From NCBI GenBank assembly GCA_014529385.2, contig CM043949.1:108683977-108747976 (forward strand): DNA of 64,000 bases, given 5' to 3'. The notes under the pieces are model-generated. The model did no database searches, had not been told where the DNA came from, and was given only the letters and a program-made list of their open reading frames with translations. Every line of letters starts with the position of its first letter. Position 1 is the stretch's first letter. Below, piece after piece: positions 1 to 11,564 of this stretch. Both the position numbers and the translations under genes were made by a program. Origin of the DNA: Adiantum capillus-veneris (Eukaryota; Streptophyta; Polypodiopsida; Polypodiales; Pteridaceae).

Positions 1-219
1 AATTGTCATTCTTCTTGCTCATGGTACTAAACTTTCCATTTGGCTACCATTTTCCTAGGCCCAATGTACAACATTTCAAATCTCTCCATATCCAAGTAAG
101 CATCATCTTCATTAAGATAACTTTGGATTCGGAACTTCTTTCTTGCCTTAACTTTTTCTTCAGACTAAGAGATCGATTTGAGAATACAGAGTTAGTGTCT
201 AAATCTATCTCTATCTGAA

Positions 220-1060
220 CAAATTTCCCTTTCTTCCCTTGTGCAGGAACTAATTGGTTCAGTGTCACTCCAATTTGGCATTGGCTCTAGAGTCGAATCT
301 ATTTGTTTATCTAGAGTTTGGTTAGGATGCTACTGGGATTGATCTGGTGTTTGCTCATCCTGATGAGTTACTCATCTCTATTCTCAAGCATTACTATTAT
401 TATCATCGTTTGAATTTGGATTAGATTTTGTAGTATCATCGTCCTTACGTTTATCCTCCTCATCATCTGACCCTTTATCAGTGTCTTGACTTACTTGGAC
501 GTGTTCCAAAAGCACCTGATTGGCCCCTGATTAGCCAAGGCATTCGTGTATCTGGAGGTCAGGTCCTCTAAGTCACTTTTCATATTCTCTACTAGGCTTT
601 GTAACTTGTCCAAATTTATAGCTATATTGCCTTTAAAATCTATGATTTCTACCAGAGATTGGTAGATATACTTGTCCATGAGTGCTTGTTTCCTTCAGAC
701 TATCGATCGCTACTTGCTTCTGATTGAGATTTGATTTGACTTCATGGAAACCACAGTAGATTTGATTGCTTCCAAGTCGGCATAGTCTTCTTTCATCCCT
801 TGTATTGTCTTCTTGTAATGATCCCCATCTTCTTATTCTTCTTAAAGACAATTTTGGAGCTTAAGGACTTCATCCTTCCATTTATCTATTTTGTTAACCT
901 AATCTGCTAGTTGTTCCTTTAGCTAGACCAATTCAATAGACTCTCAACTAGCTTTGGCCTCAATCATTTGGGTGATTGGATTCACTATTGTATTCCATCC
1001 TATTTGAATAGTGACTATCTATCCATCAGGGAAAAAATCTATATCTTTCATGTCACTATC
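220..1060 (-). pseudogene. decayed coding remnant, unknown protein
   Basis: The minus strand shows short open stretches rich in Lys, Glu, Asp and Gln, for example around 491-679 and 633-851. They look like pieces of one charged, coiled-coil-prone protein broken by stops and frame changes. An acidic Asp/Lys-rich stretch lies around 430-480. I do not recognise the family. A retroelement gag or accessory protein is possible because the whole neighbourhood is retroelement DNA. No start, splice site or intact frame can be defined. Confidence 0.25.
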
Positions 1061-1820
1061 AAATCTCACAGGTTGAGGATAAGGTAGTAGTTGTCCTTAA
1101 TTGTAAAATTGTAGTTCTCTCACTAGTGGCTGTTTTTGTAGCATCTACAACCTATATGGACGATAGTGGTTGTGGTTATGGTTTCTTATGCATGGCACAT
1201 CCTCGTTGTTGCTTGTCCAAGTCACTATGTCACTGTAATCTTGATTGGCTTAGTTAGTTCTTTATACAATCCAATGGTTGTTGTTGGAGTAGTACCTAGC
1301 AAGGGTACTATGGATGTTTTGTCTGATGATCTACCTACCAACGCACCTATCCCTTCAACCTTCTTTTCTTTAGATGTTATGGCTCATTTATTTACTTTTC
1401 CTTTCAAGCTATTCCAAAACTCCTTTGATAGCCTCTATTTCTTGGTGAGTGGTACATATGAACCTACTTGGACAGTTCCCAAATCATGCTTATTTGTCAC
1501 AGGTGTAGATGGATCTTACTGGCCTTCTAGTCTTGCCACCTTCATGTCTACTCAATCTTACTGGCCTTCATCTAGCCTATTGGTCGTTTTAGCTTCAGTG
1601 CTACTGCTACAACTTCGGGATGAGTTGGTACATAGGTGGTATAGAAGGCAAAGTTCTAGAGATACCATGTCTTGAAAAAATGTTGGCATTTAAACTTAGT
1701 TCTTTGAGCCACCACATTGTTGTACAAGATCGTGCTCAAATTTTTGGGACACTTATTTTCTAAGGCTCTGACGAGTAGCATACTGAATACTTTCTAAGAC
1801 AAATATGTTGGATTACATTT

Positions 1821-2030
1821 GCAAACTTGTAGGTTGCTTTATGGTCAAGGGCTTACATTGGAATGCACTGCCCTCCTCATTTCCACTTTTCCTACCAAAT
1901 ACTTTCTCAAACACATATGTCAGATTATTCTTCAAATTGAGGACTTTAGCTGCAGACTTGTAGGTTGCTTTATGTTCAAGGGATGACATTGGAATGCACT
2001 GCCCTCTTCATTTCCACTTTGCCTTCCATT
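1821..2030. repeat. imperfect direct repeat, period about 131 bp
   Basis: A block starting at 1821 (gcaaacttgtaggttgcttt) returns at 1952 with few differences. Each copy continues into a matching stretch ending near cctcatttccactttt. Two copies are visible. There is no coding potential, so this is probably a local duplication in old intergenic or LTR DNA. Confidence 0.7.
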
Positions 2031-2039
2031 CAGGTGTTT

Positions 2040-3419
2040 CATTCTAATTATTTTTAATTTTATCAATTGTGCACACTTTTAGCTTTCTAGTGATATGGAA
2101 GTCTAAACACGTGTGCAATCAGTGTTGTAGTAGTGCGTTAACACTAGAAAGCGTCCTTTCAGGGTTTTGGGAAAAAATTCCAAAACCATATTAGATCCAC
2201 TCATTTTGAAAAATCCTTTCATGAGCCTATAGTTCAATAACTACTACATATGGAAAAAATGAGAAACTTGTAATTTTTCTCATCCCTTGGTCACTACAAG
2301 CCTCCAAAGTTGATGGACCAGTGCATTTTGCCCAAAACAGTAATTTCTTATGGTTGATTGCAGACATGAGATAAAATGCCCCGTTAACTTCAATGGGTTG
2401 GTGACCAAAACATATGGTTGCTTTTACCTCACCTTTTTTTTTTGGGCAAAAAAATAGGTACCAAAAAGTTGCATTTTTGCCATTCTGCGGACCTATCATC
2501 AAAGTTTCTATAGTAGCGCTCAATACAAATACTATATACATGTTTTCTTAGTTCCCTTTGGGCCTTTGGATTCAAAAGGAGCCATGTAGCATGTCAAAAG
2601 GATAATGGATCTCTTACAATTGGAACCTTGGGGGCAATGATAAAGTGCTAAATACAGCAAACATGAAAAAACTGGGTTTAGCATTATGACCTCTAGAAAC
2701 CCATAGAAACTACTCAATATCTAGCCAAGTTTGTAGTATATGATTAGATATGGTTACTACCTACAAAATACACACAATTGGCCTAAGAAACTAGCAATAT
2801 TGAGAAAGTTATACTTGCTACTCTAAAATGTATCGTATTCTTCAGCAATCAAAAAACTCAACCATCATCATATACAATGCTATATAGCATATTAGGTCCC
2901 CCAAAACTCAAGAAAGATTAGCTTTATGTTATATATTACACTTACACAATCAAAATTGAATTTGGATATCAAGAAAGCCCCCCAAAAAATCATAAAAGTG
3001 CTAATTTTGGCCAAAAAACAGGATTATGCAATTCTTGTAAATTGGTCATAACTTTCAATTTTCACACTTAGCTCTCCCTACAAGCATCAAACATGTTGAG
3101 AACTATGAAGGCCTAACCTCTAGCCATCTAAACCTCACAAACATGAAGTTTAGAGTGGTATAGTTGCCAAAAATTGAAAAAAAGCCAAAAATAGGACCCG
3201 TTTTTTCACAGAGTTTAGGTTCAAAAATGTTGTGCAAGAGTAAGGTTAATGGTGAGATCGATACTCCAAAAAAAATGCTAAGTTTTTTTCAGCTCATAAG
3301 GCAACTTTGTGGATATATAGCACCTAGAAATCCATTCTCATACTCTTCAAATAATTCAAGCAAAATGGTCACTTAACAAGACACAAAAGTGTCCAAGGAC
3401 ATAAAAGTGTCCTGTTACA
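2040..3419. other. AT-rich stretch without a gene
   Basis: I find no convincing coding region, RNA gene or terminal repeat here. The open frames are short and of random composition. The sequence is likely decayed LTR or intergenic DNA. Confidence 0.4.
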
Positions 3420-3720
3420 ATTCTAGTGTTAAATCTAATTTTCATTAATGGTTATTGTGGTTGTGTTTGGGTCAAAGGTATCCACCATTTGCTTGTGGAT
3501 AGCACCAGTAGGAATCTTTGCCACTTTGAGTATTATGTTCATTCCCCAATGAGTCAACAATTCCTTATCTGCATCCTTAAACACATATTTGCCAACAGCT
3601 TGGTTAGATATGGATGCAAGTAGTTCTTCTTCTACAACCTATTGTGCTTCAAGAATTGCTCTCATAGCCTTGGATGCTTTAGTCTTTCCCGTAGCTAAGT
3701 GCACGTAGAAAAGGATAACC
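3420..3720 (-). pseudogene. short decayed minus-strand coding remnant
   Basis: Read on the minus strand from about 3720 to 3420, the sequence gives a fairly protein-like run with few stops, including a segment like LTHWGMNIILKVAKIP. I do not recognise the family. It may belong to the same decayed element as the remnant at 220-1060, which has the same orientation. No intact frame remains. Confidence 0.2.
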
Positions 3721-3757
3721 CACTACAATTGGTTGGTGAAGTAAATAAGGCAAGCAC

Positions 3758-3851
3758 AGACTCAATCTCCAGCACTATGGGTGTAGGTAAGAGTGCTTGT
3801 GAAGAGACTCAATCTCCTCCGCAATTGGTGTAGGTAAGAGTTCTTGTAAGA
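3758..3851. repeat. short tandem duplication, period 47 bp
   Basis: Two copies beginning agactcaatctcc (3758 and 3805) continue into ggtgtaggtaagag. This is a simple local duplication with no coding role seen. Confidence 0.6.
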
Positions 3852-5364
3852 GATATCTGTGTGTGTAGAAGTGGGCGATGAGATTTTTTTAGGGTCAAAT
3901 GCATCTCATGGTAATTATAATTCAAACCATAAATGACCCACTCCTTTTGTGCCTTGGGGAAAGAATAGCCAGCAATGATGTGGCAAACATGCATTAGTCG
4001 ATTTCTGTAATGATTGTCATCTGATATCCCAAAAAGACTCTACATTCAATGCACCACTGGTAGTCATTGCTCACTTTATACACCAACTAAACATTTGATG
4101 GGATCTTATATTGTCTGGTGGTTGATGAAAGGATAAGGTGGATTAGCCAGTGAGGCATTCATGTTCAATAGCATAATAAGAGACTCTGAGAGAAAATTCC
4201 ACACTTAGGTAATCAATACATAGGCGATGATGTGATAGGGATTTCCAAGTAGGATACACATTAGGAGTTATCATGTGGTCTATCACATGGTTTTTCACAT
4301 GTCATGAGTTGACTAGGCATCCACATGTAAGAGGGCTTATGCACATTAGGTGCTACAAAACCCACACCCTAACAACCCTCCTTGTGTGTGTTTTGTGTGA
4401 ACAAAAGAACTCAAACTACATCCCCTCAAAACACACTAGGGTTAGGTACACAGGACACAATCCTACCCTTGAACACAAGTAGGTAAAAGGATGTTCAAAG
4501 AATCCCCATAAACAAGGTGGGATACACAAAATCCTCCCCTTACAGGTGGTAGGCCACACAAGATTCCCTTACGTAAGATCCACAATCCTCCCCTACAACA
4601 CAAAAGGTTGAGAAATATATGGCTTAAGTGCTCACATTATGTTAGAGTAGACTAGACCAATAGATTCTCATTCAATGTTGAGATCTTCATAAAAAACATT
4701 GACTTGAGATTTGTTTTTGTCTTTGTGTTGTCGATGGTTTCCTTGTTGTTTGTTGGTGCTTTTATGTTGTTGATGTTGATTTTTGGTTGTTTTTCTTTTT
4801 TCTTGTTGTTTTGTTCTTTGTTTTCTTTATTATTGATGGTTACTGACCTAGCCATTTGTGGTGGAATAACATACAGAGAAAAAGTGATAGTGGTGCTTGC
4901 CATTGAGGAAGGTCTTACTATCATCATGATAGGGGTGCATGCTCCTCTTACAAAAGATATAAGTGCACTAGCATAGGTGTATAAGTCAAAAGAAAATTAT
5001 TTTATTAGCCAACAATGGTTCACAACTTCATTCCACAAAATACACACAAGTGATTTTTGGTTTTTATCTCAAAAAAAAACTTAAAAATCAAAGGCAATAC
5101 ATAGCTGTTAACATAGAGCTTCAATAAGAGAATTAGACAAATATTCCATTGCTCACACAAGACTGAAATGGAGACAAAGTTGAGAATAGATTCAAGCATC
5201 ATAAAGCTCTCAAAAATTTATAGGCACACACACAAACAACACACAACCCACACACTCAAACTCTAAAAATACAGAGATTATTTATGGATGACTCTAAGCC
5301 AATAATGAGCAAGGTAAAATGCTTATTAGATTTCATACACTTATTAGGGAAATGCAAATAAATA
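3852..5364. other. stretch without a gene
   Basis: The region is AT-rich with short low-complexity runs, such as the T/G-rich block at 4705-4860. No gene, RNA or mobile-element end is supported. It ends at the target-site duplication of element A (CATGC, 5365-5369). Confidence 0.4.
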
Positions 5365-5499
5365 CATGCTGTAATAGAAATGGCCTATGAACTTTAAGAG
5401 TAGCGGAATAAGGAAATTAGATAAGGCACTTTTGTGAGATCACTTTGTGAGCATAGAGGGTGAACTTAATTGATGGTAGCAACATAAACATGGTACTTA

Positions 5500-5640
5500 C
5501 ACTACAACACTACATGGAGATATCGACGCGCGTATATCGACGATATTAGCGAGCGTCGCTATACGCGTCGTAATGTTCGTCGATATACACGTGGAAAGGC
5601 TTTATTTCCCACGCGTATAGCGACACAAAAAAATTTGGGG
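5500..5640 (+). repeat. CACTA left terminal and subterminal repeats
   Basis: After CACTACAACA come several GC-rich subterminal motifs of the type TATAGCGACGCG or CGTCGATATA in both orientations. They are counterparts of the motifs at 11455-11550. In En/Spm such subterminal repeats bind TNPA; that role is inferred here. Confidence 0.85.
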
Positions 5641-5756
5641 AAAAAAAGCGAAACCCGTGAGCAGTAGGGGCCATTTTCACCTGCGCTCTACTCAAATCTT
5701 GGCCTCCACCTGCTGCGCAAGTATTATCCCCCCCCCCCCCCCTGCCCCCCCTCCTA

Positions 5757-5788
5757 ACCCCTCTCTCTCTCTCTCTATATCGTGTGTG

Positions 5789-5865
<77 letters not shown>

Positions 5866-6000
5866 GTGTGTGTGTGTGTAGGAAAGAGAGAGAGAGAGGT
5901 GTGTGTGTGTAGGAAATAGAGAGAGAGAGCGGTGTGTGTGTGTAGGAAAGAGAGAGAGAGAGGTGTGTGTGTGTGTAGGGGAGAGGGAGAGAGGGAGAGA

Positions 6001-6055
<55 letters not shown>

Positions 6056-6070
6056 GTGTGTGTGTGTGTA

Positions 6071-6118
<48 letters not shown>
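5757..6118. repeat. (GA)n/(GT)n microsatellite cluster inside the CACTA
   Basis: Long runs of GA alternate with GTGTGTGTGTAGGAAA blocks, preceded by a C-run near 5731-5742 and a CT-run near 5760-5776. The GTGTGTAGGAAAGAGAGA block repeats about five times, which suggests a minisatellite built from microsatellite parts. It is non-coding although it stays open in several frames. Confidence 0.95.
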
Positions 6119-6123
<5 letters not shown>

Positions 6124-6664
6124 ATTAATGTATGCTTAGGAAATTAAAATTAAAGAAAAATAATTAAAGAGAAATGAAATGAAATGTTATATTAACGTCT
6201 TCGAAAGGCCAAAGTGACCTATGAGACATGAGACAAGAAAGTTACAATGTGATGGATCTGATACAAAGTCAGAGTAAGAAGATGACAAAATAAAATATTA
6301 TGGAATCCTAAACTGCTGGGTATGGACTAAACGGCTAAACCAGCTAGCTGGGATAGGTAGATCATAGGAGATCCAGCAGCTGTCGCTGGCGGATCTCATC
6401 AATCTCCTCCATGGTCAGTAGTCTGACCGGGCGTTATGCATGTCGAGCCAAAGTGACCTAGCTAGATCCTCTGATGCAGCCTCTGTCGATGTTGTGTAGT
6501 CCTCCGCAGCCGTGGATGTCTAGATCTCCCTAGCTCAGTCGCTCCTTCGATCAGTAGAGAGATAGGGAAGTAGAGAGCGAGAGAGAGAGAGAGGTAAGTA
6601 GAGAGAAAGAGATAGGAAATAGAGAGATAGAGAAAGAGAGTTATATATATATATATATATATAT

Positions 6665-6729
<65 letters not shown>

Positions 6730-7440
6730 GGGAAGTGAAGAGCGAGATAGAGAGAGAGATAGGAAAATAAGGAAATAGAAAGAGAAAGAGAGATAGCGAG
6801 AGCGAGATCAAGAGAGAGAGAGAAAGAGAGATAGCGAGAGTGAGATCGAGAGAGAAAGAGAGATCGAGATCGCTTTTTTGAGCAAAAACCATGCAAGGCT
6901 TCTGAATCTTTCTCAAGTTGCTCATCCATCTCCACATTATCTTCTGGCTTGGACATGGAGGCCCCGTCCGGTTTACAATCAGGTAGAAAACTTTCATTGG
7001 GCTAAGAACTTCCATGGCTTGTGCATGTGGTGAAGAAAACACCCGGATGGGCATAATATCCTTGGAAAAACTTGTGCAAAAAATTGCAAACAGACGGAAC
7101 ATTACAAAAATGACAAAAATGGTCATGCTTTAATATATGATTCATCAAGTGCGGCATTGGAAAGCTTTCTCTGACAGGCTACCTCGGAATGGAGGCAGGT
7201 GGGTTCGTAGACAGAGAAGAAACTATGGAACTAAAAGAGGCAAAGGGGTTTTGCCTGCTACATGCGTTGCCATGTACACCTGGGAGTGCACGTATGTGTC
7301 TACCCATATAGGATTTGACCAATAAAGACGAGATTGTGACCCGGTGGTCCTGATCTCCATACACCTCTGGACCGAGGTGTACGGAGATTGGGCAAGACTA
7401 GAGAATGCGAAGTAGTTTACATTGTGAGGAGTATATATAT
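6119..7440. other. CACTA 5' region without a clear gene
   Basis: The sequence between the left microsatellite and the transposase genes contains a second GA/TA microsatellite block (about 6560-6870). I find no coding region I can support. A minus-strand open frame across 6641-7126 is mostly a translation of the microsatellite. Confidence 0.5.
6560..6870. repeat. (GA)n and (TA)n microsatellites
   Basis: An uninterrupted GA run at about 6667-6726 is preceded by a TA run (about 6642-6665) and flanked by imperfect GAGA tracts on both sides. Confidence 0.9.
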
Positions 7441-7468
7441 ATTAAAACAACATTCATAATCATTGTAG

Positions 7469-7604
7469 ATGGCAACGTCATCAACTAACATGGAGGAAAA
7501 GATTGCATGCTCGTGCACGCTCTGCAAGTATCAAATCCTGCGCAAGCGTAGGATATGTAATGAGCATGTGCACAAGTACGGAGAGTTTGCTAGAGAAACC
7601 GTAT
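7469..7604 (+). CDS. possible N-terminal zinc-finger exon of the CACTA TNP2
   Basis: From the ATG at 7469 the frame gives about 43 residues ending at a TAG near 7605. It contains a Cys/His pattern, C-S-C-T-L-C followed by a basic stretch and C-N-E-H, of the kind found at the N-terminus of CACTA transposases. A GT near the stop could be a splice donor into the frame at 7692, but I cannot fix the acceptor. It may be a separate exon or simply broken. Confidence 0.4.
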
Positions 7605-7691
7605 AGAATCTGCGATACGACTCCTACGGAACGGGCATTGATTTTCGCGACATAGCACCTACATCTGAGAGAGAGAGAAAAAAGATTATGC

Positions 7692-9536
7692 GTGAAGGTC
7701 ACCAATATAGAGCCACGGATGGAAGCAGAAAAGGGCTTACAGACAGAAGACGACAGCATGGAGGAGATGCTGGATGCCTTCTTCCAGACAAGCGAGGAGA
7801 ACGCGAACGAAGCAGCACCAGAAGCCGTGCGCCTATCTCCTGAATACATGTTGAGAAAGTTGGCACGTCAACCAATCTATGAAGGCACCAAAATATCTGT
7901 GCTTCGTACTTGTCTAGCGTTTTTGAATCTTCACTCAGTGTACGGGTGGTCAGATGCAAGCGTCACTACTTTGTTTAGGTACGTAATTTACAAAAGATAT
8001 TTTCCGATTGCAACGGTGATGTGCTCGGAGAAATCGCATGACTGGCATAAGTTCTTGCAATTCATTCTTCCAATTGCGATCAAGGGGTGTTTAACGGAGG
8101 AAGTGCGGACCTGCATATACAAGATTTCAGAGCTAGTGCGGTGGATCTCTTCCAAGGAGATACGAGAGGAATCTATTGCAGTCGCAAGGGCTAACTCCAT
8201 TGAGGCAGCTTGCATGATTGAGAAGTATCTACCCACGAGCTGCCTAACTATCCAAATGCACTTGCTCGTCCATGTAGTAGATGGGGTTGCAGTGGCAGGT
8301 ACAGTCCACAGCCGTTGGATGTTCTTTCTAGAGCGGTTCATGAAAACACTTAAGGGTTTTGTTCGCCAAAAAGCGCGTCTAGAGGGGAGTATGGCAGAAG
8401 GATGGCTGGTGCAAGAGTCTCTTGTATTGACGACCAAATTTCTATCCATTTCTGACCGAGAAATGCCTCGACTGTGGAGCGATGAGGAGGATGCAAGACT
8501 GGTGGGAGAGGAGCCGCAAGGGCAAGGGGTGCCGAAGAAAATGAACCTGGCCATGCGAGAAAAGATCATGAAGTTCTGTATACTAAATTCAGCGCCGATG
8601 CAAAAATGGCTTGAAAGGTACGAAGAAGAGAAAGAGAGACGCAATCTAGAGCGACAGGATTTCAGGCGAAGTTGAACGACTAGAGGCTTACCCTTGCCAG
8701 ACTATCTCGCTCCTCTACCTGAATTCCCTACAATGGCATGGTTGGACAAGACAGTGAGAGCAGCTCGACAGATCAGAGAACCCATATCTCTAGAAGAGGA
8801 AGAGCTGGCTATTGGATGTGACTGGAAGTATCATACATACATGGCACTGTGGTCGCATGGAAAGCATTTCAGAACACAACAAATTGACAGCAGAAGAAAC
8901 ACGTTTGACAGTGGGGTAATGGTTAGTTTCATGCAAAAGAGCAGGGCCAGTGCTAGAGACACGAATGAGAGCACTAGCAACCTGGATTACTGTGGTCTAG
9001 TGTCAGATATCCTGAAAGTAAGCTTCAGGCGGTTTGAGATGTTTTTGTTGGATGTGAAGTGGTTCAAGGTGATTACTTCTGGTCGCAATGCAACGGTACG
9101 CAGAGATGGAAACAAACTTGTGCAAATAGATTCTACAAAGACTTGGATAGATGCGAGCGACACATTTGCTCTCCCCGAACATTGCGAGCAAGTGGTCTTT
9201 GTATCGGACCCTCGAGAGCGACAATGGTGGTTTGTGGTTCAGGTTGCTCCAAGAAATAAACAAGTATTTGAAGGGCAAGATCTCCTGGAGGAAAGTCAGT
9301 CAGACGACGTCCATACTACTATGACATTAGATGAGATGGACGAAGGTATGGCAAAGGAAGCTGACAGATATACGAGGGATGACACAGACGAGACAGAATT
9401 GACACTTGTAGATGAAGATGCAATGGATGAAGACAATCTGCCAGAACGAGTTGGGGCAGAGTTATGTTTGCAATTAGAGATAGACGATGATACGGTGCAA
9501 GATCTTATCGATGATGCCTCACTCGTCGAGGCCTAG
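7692..9536 (+). pseudogene. TNP2-type CACTA transposase, core-deleted, one internal stop
   Basis: Two open stretches (7692-8675 and 8694-9536) lie in the same frame, separated by one TGA at 8673-8675. The first part begins with the N-terminal flank of the Transposase_21 region, then passes directly into a DUF4218-like domain (motifs LPIAIKG, HLLVHVVDG, RWMFFLERFMKTLKG). The RNase-H-like catalytic core that should lie between them is missing, so there is an internal deletion near 8025. After the stop comes a DUF4216-like domain (VKWFKV, EQVVFVSDP, WWFVVQV) and an acidic tail. The family normally cuts and joins CACTA ends. This copy cannot be catalytic. Confidence 0.85.
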
Positions 9537-9540
9537 GCCT

Positions 9541-9634
9541 GTAAGTGTTTGTGTGAAGACTTTGATTTAAACTTAAGCTTAAAGTTAATTTAAACAACTG
9601 TGTTCTGACGCTTTATTTTACTTTCTTTGTGCAG
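9541..9634 (+). other. predicted intron between TNP2 and TNPA
   Basis: A donor gtaagtg at 9541, just after the TNP2 stop, and a T-rich acceptor ending tttgtgcag at 9634 bound 94 bp. In En/Spm, TNPA and TNPD come from alternative splicing of one transcript, and this arrangement fits that model. Confidence 0.6.
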
Positions 9635-9643
9635 GACTTTAGT

Positions 9644-10760
9644 ATGGCAGACGAGATTCCAGATCCCGCTTCCATGAGTGCAGATGCATTCATGGGCTTC
9701 CTTACACGGATGACGCCTGCTCAGATGGTAGAGGATTCTCAGTACTGGGTAGCCAGAGGCACGGGTACTACGCCTCCGGGCTTCACACCCGAGGGACCGA
9801 CGCCTAGGGGGGGGATGCCTATGGGTACGACGCCTTCTTCTCCCATCAAGACCGCTTCGACACCTAGGGGTGGGGCAGAGGCGGGTACGTCCTCATCTCC
9901 GCAGCACAGACGCACTCGCCGATCTCGGCGATCGTCAGGTGGAGGTGGTGGTTGCTGTGGAGGAGGGTCCACAGATGCTTTGACCCTTCCTCGGTCACGA
10001 CCCCCGTCTTACCCAGGCACACCTCTCGACACACCTCTTGACACACCTCGGACACCTTGGGGGGCACACGATCCTAGTGCCTCCAAGCTCTATACTGTAC
10101 GGGGAGATGGTTCTGTTGACATGGATAGAGTCGGGACTGAGATGCGACAACGGATTCACCAGCTCGTGGAGCTGCAGTTTTCGACCAGCATTCTGACGTC
10201 TTGGGATCAGCAAGAAAAGGAAAAATTCACTTACATAGTGGAGACCATCCTGAGAGAGTACCAGCCTGCTCCGGGTCTTCCGTTGTTTCGGCGCGGTGGA
10301 TCAAGGGTGTTGCACGGGACACCATCAAACATCGACGAGATGCAGCTCGGAAGGCTTTCAGGACCGGCTCGCCGAAGCCTTCGGGCATCCCACACGAGAC
10401 GTGGCTGCAGATCAGGGAGGATGAGCGGACAGCGGCCACGCGGTTCAGACAACAGCGTGAGGCTGCGCAGATACGACAGATGACTAGGGGGACATCTCAT
10501 CTTGGCAGCGGAGGCTTCGACACCTTTCGCTATGAGTTTGTGAGTTTCTAATCCAATCTTAACTATGGCGTTTTTTAAAACACGATGAATCATGTATTCT
10601 TATTACTTTGATTTTTGTATAAACGCAGAATCTTACGATGCATCGAGCTCCATCACGTGAGGAGGAGTCAGATGGATATCGCAGAGGTATCTATGAAGTA
10701 CTGAATGATCTTGAAGCTTCAAAAGAGCCTGTAGACTGGGAGGCCTTACAGTCTCGCTGA
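9644..10760 (+). pseudogene. TNPA-like (Transposase_24/PTTA type) CACTA protein, frameshifted
   Basis: The ATG at 9644 follows the predicted acceptor. The N-terminal part is rich in Pro, Thr and Gly (TPRGG and TPLDTP repeats) with a basic patch. The conserved part begins near 10130. Around 10280-10300 the reading frame changes by one base; the shifted frame gives RWIKGVARDTIKHRR and a basic helix through TRGTSHLGSGGFDTF, typical of the TNPA/PTTA domain. A small intron is predicted at 10540-10628 (gtgagt...acgcag), followed by a last exon ending TGA at 10758-10760. In the family this protein binds subterminal repeats. The frameshift makes this copy non-functional unless it is a sequencing error. 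Confidence 0.75.
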
Positions 10761-11454
10761 TTGCTTGAGGTGAGACGTTAATATGTGTGAGTTGATTTAA
10801 TTAAGTCAGTATATGTGAAGTAATATCAATACTAATTTTGTGAGTTGTCCTATGTGCAGGTTGTGACGCCTAGTCATTAGTGGACTAGATTTCATCTATA
10901 TGCTTTGTGAGACACAGACACGCTTCTGTGTCTCTTTTTTGTACAAACAGTTAGTGTTCAGACAGTTATTGTTTCCCTTATGGTTATGATTATCGTCATT
11001 GTCATTGTATAGACAGTTATTGTTTCTCTTTCTGGTTATGCTTATGGTTATTGTTAATTTTGTTTATGGTTATGGTTATCTGCATTATGGTTTTGATCAA
11101 AGTGGTTATAGCCGGTTATGGTTTTAAGTTATGGTTATGGTTCGTTATGGTTATGCTTTTAAGTTATGGCTATGCTTTTCAGTTGGTATGGTTGTCTTTC
11201 ATTGGCCTTAAATCTCATGTGAGATCCTACATGGATAGCATGTAGGAGGCGTATACATGATATGGTTTTTTTTGAAAAGTTTATGTAAAAACAAAGGGAA
11301 CTTTGCCGAAATTTCTGCGCGCGGGAGCATGGTTGATATTTTGGTGCTGCTCGCTTTCTTGGGCAGAGGGTAGGAAGTTTGGCTGTGGCTGTGTCCATCT
11401 TTTAACTGGGCACAGGCCAGGCTACCTGCCCTCTGCCCAATAATTTTTTTTCCT
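10761..11454. other. CACTA 3' untranslated region with GGTTAT-type simple repeat
   Basis: A further possible intron runs from about 10769 (gtgaga) to about 10859 (tgtgcag). From about 10978 to 11180 the sequence is built from degenerate GGTTATGGTTATG units. Its open frames are by-products of the repeat. Confidence 0.6.
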
Positions 11455-11564
11455 GCTATGGTCGTCGCTATGCGCGTCGCTAATAGCGACTGGTTTCACA
11501 GCGACGCGTATAGCGACGGGCAGCATCGATATATGCGTCGATAACACCTTTTTTTGTTGTAGTG
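11455..11564 (+). repeat. CACTA right terminal and subterminal repeats
   Basis: Motifs such as GTCGCTATGCGCGTCGCTA and CGACGCGTATAGCGAC precede the terminal TGTTGTAGTG. The order and composition mirror the left end at 5500-5640. Confidence 0.9.

Larger units (their letters stand above)
5500..11564 (+). mobile_element. CACTA (En/Spm, CMC) DNA transposon
   Basis: The ends are CACTACAACA at 5500 and TGTTGTAGTG finishing at 11564, flanked by a TTA duplication (5497-5499 and 11565-11567). This is the 3-bp signature of CACTA elements. The paralogous LTR at about 18150 carries the uninterrupted site with a single TTA, which proves the insertion. Inside are a TNP2-type gene lacking its catalytic core and a TNPA-type gene with a frameshift, both on the plus strand. 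The copy is therefore non-autonomous, although its termini look good and it could perhaps be mobilised in trans. Confidence 0.96.

Noticed and set aside
1166..1675. 169-residue plus-strand frame in the left region
   Set aside because: The composition is that of an antisense shadow. No domain, no start context and no conserved motif were seen.
5903..6139. Open frames across the GA/GT microsatellite
   Set aside because: They are pure translations of the simple repeat (Arg-Glu and Cys-Val runs) and are open in several frames.
6462..7126. Two overlapping minus-strand frames of about 160 residues
   Set aside because: Most of their length is Ser-Leu repeat from the (CT)n strand. The non-repeat ends match nothing I recognise.
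7988..8644. 218-residue minus-strand frame
   Set aside because: It is the shadow of the TNP2-like gene, whose plus-strand reading has clear DUF4218-type motifs.
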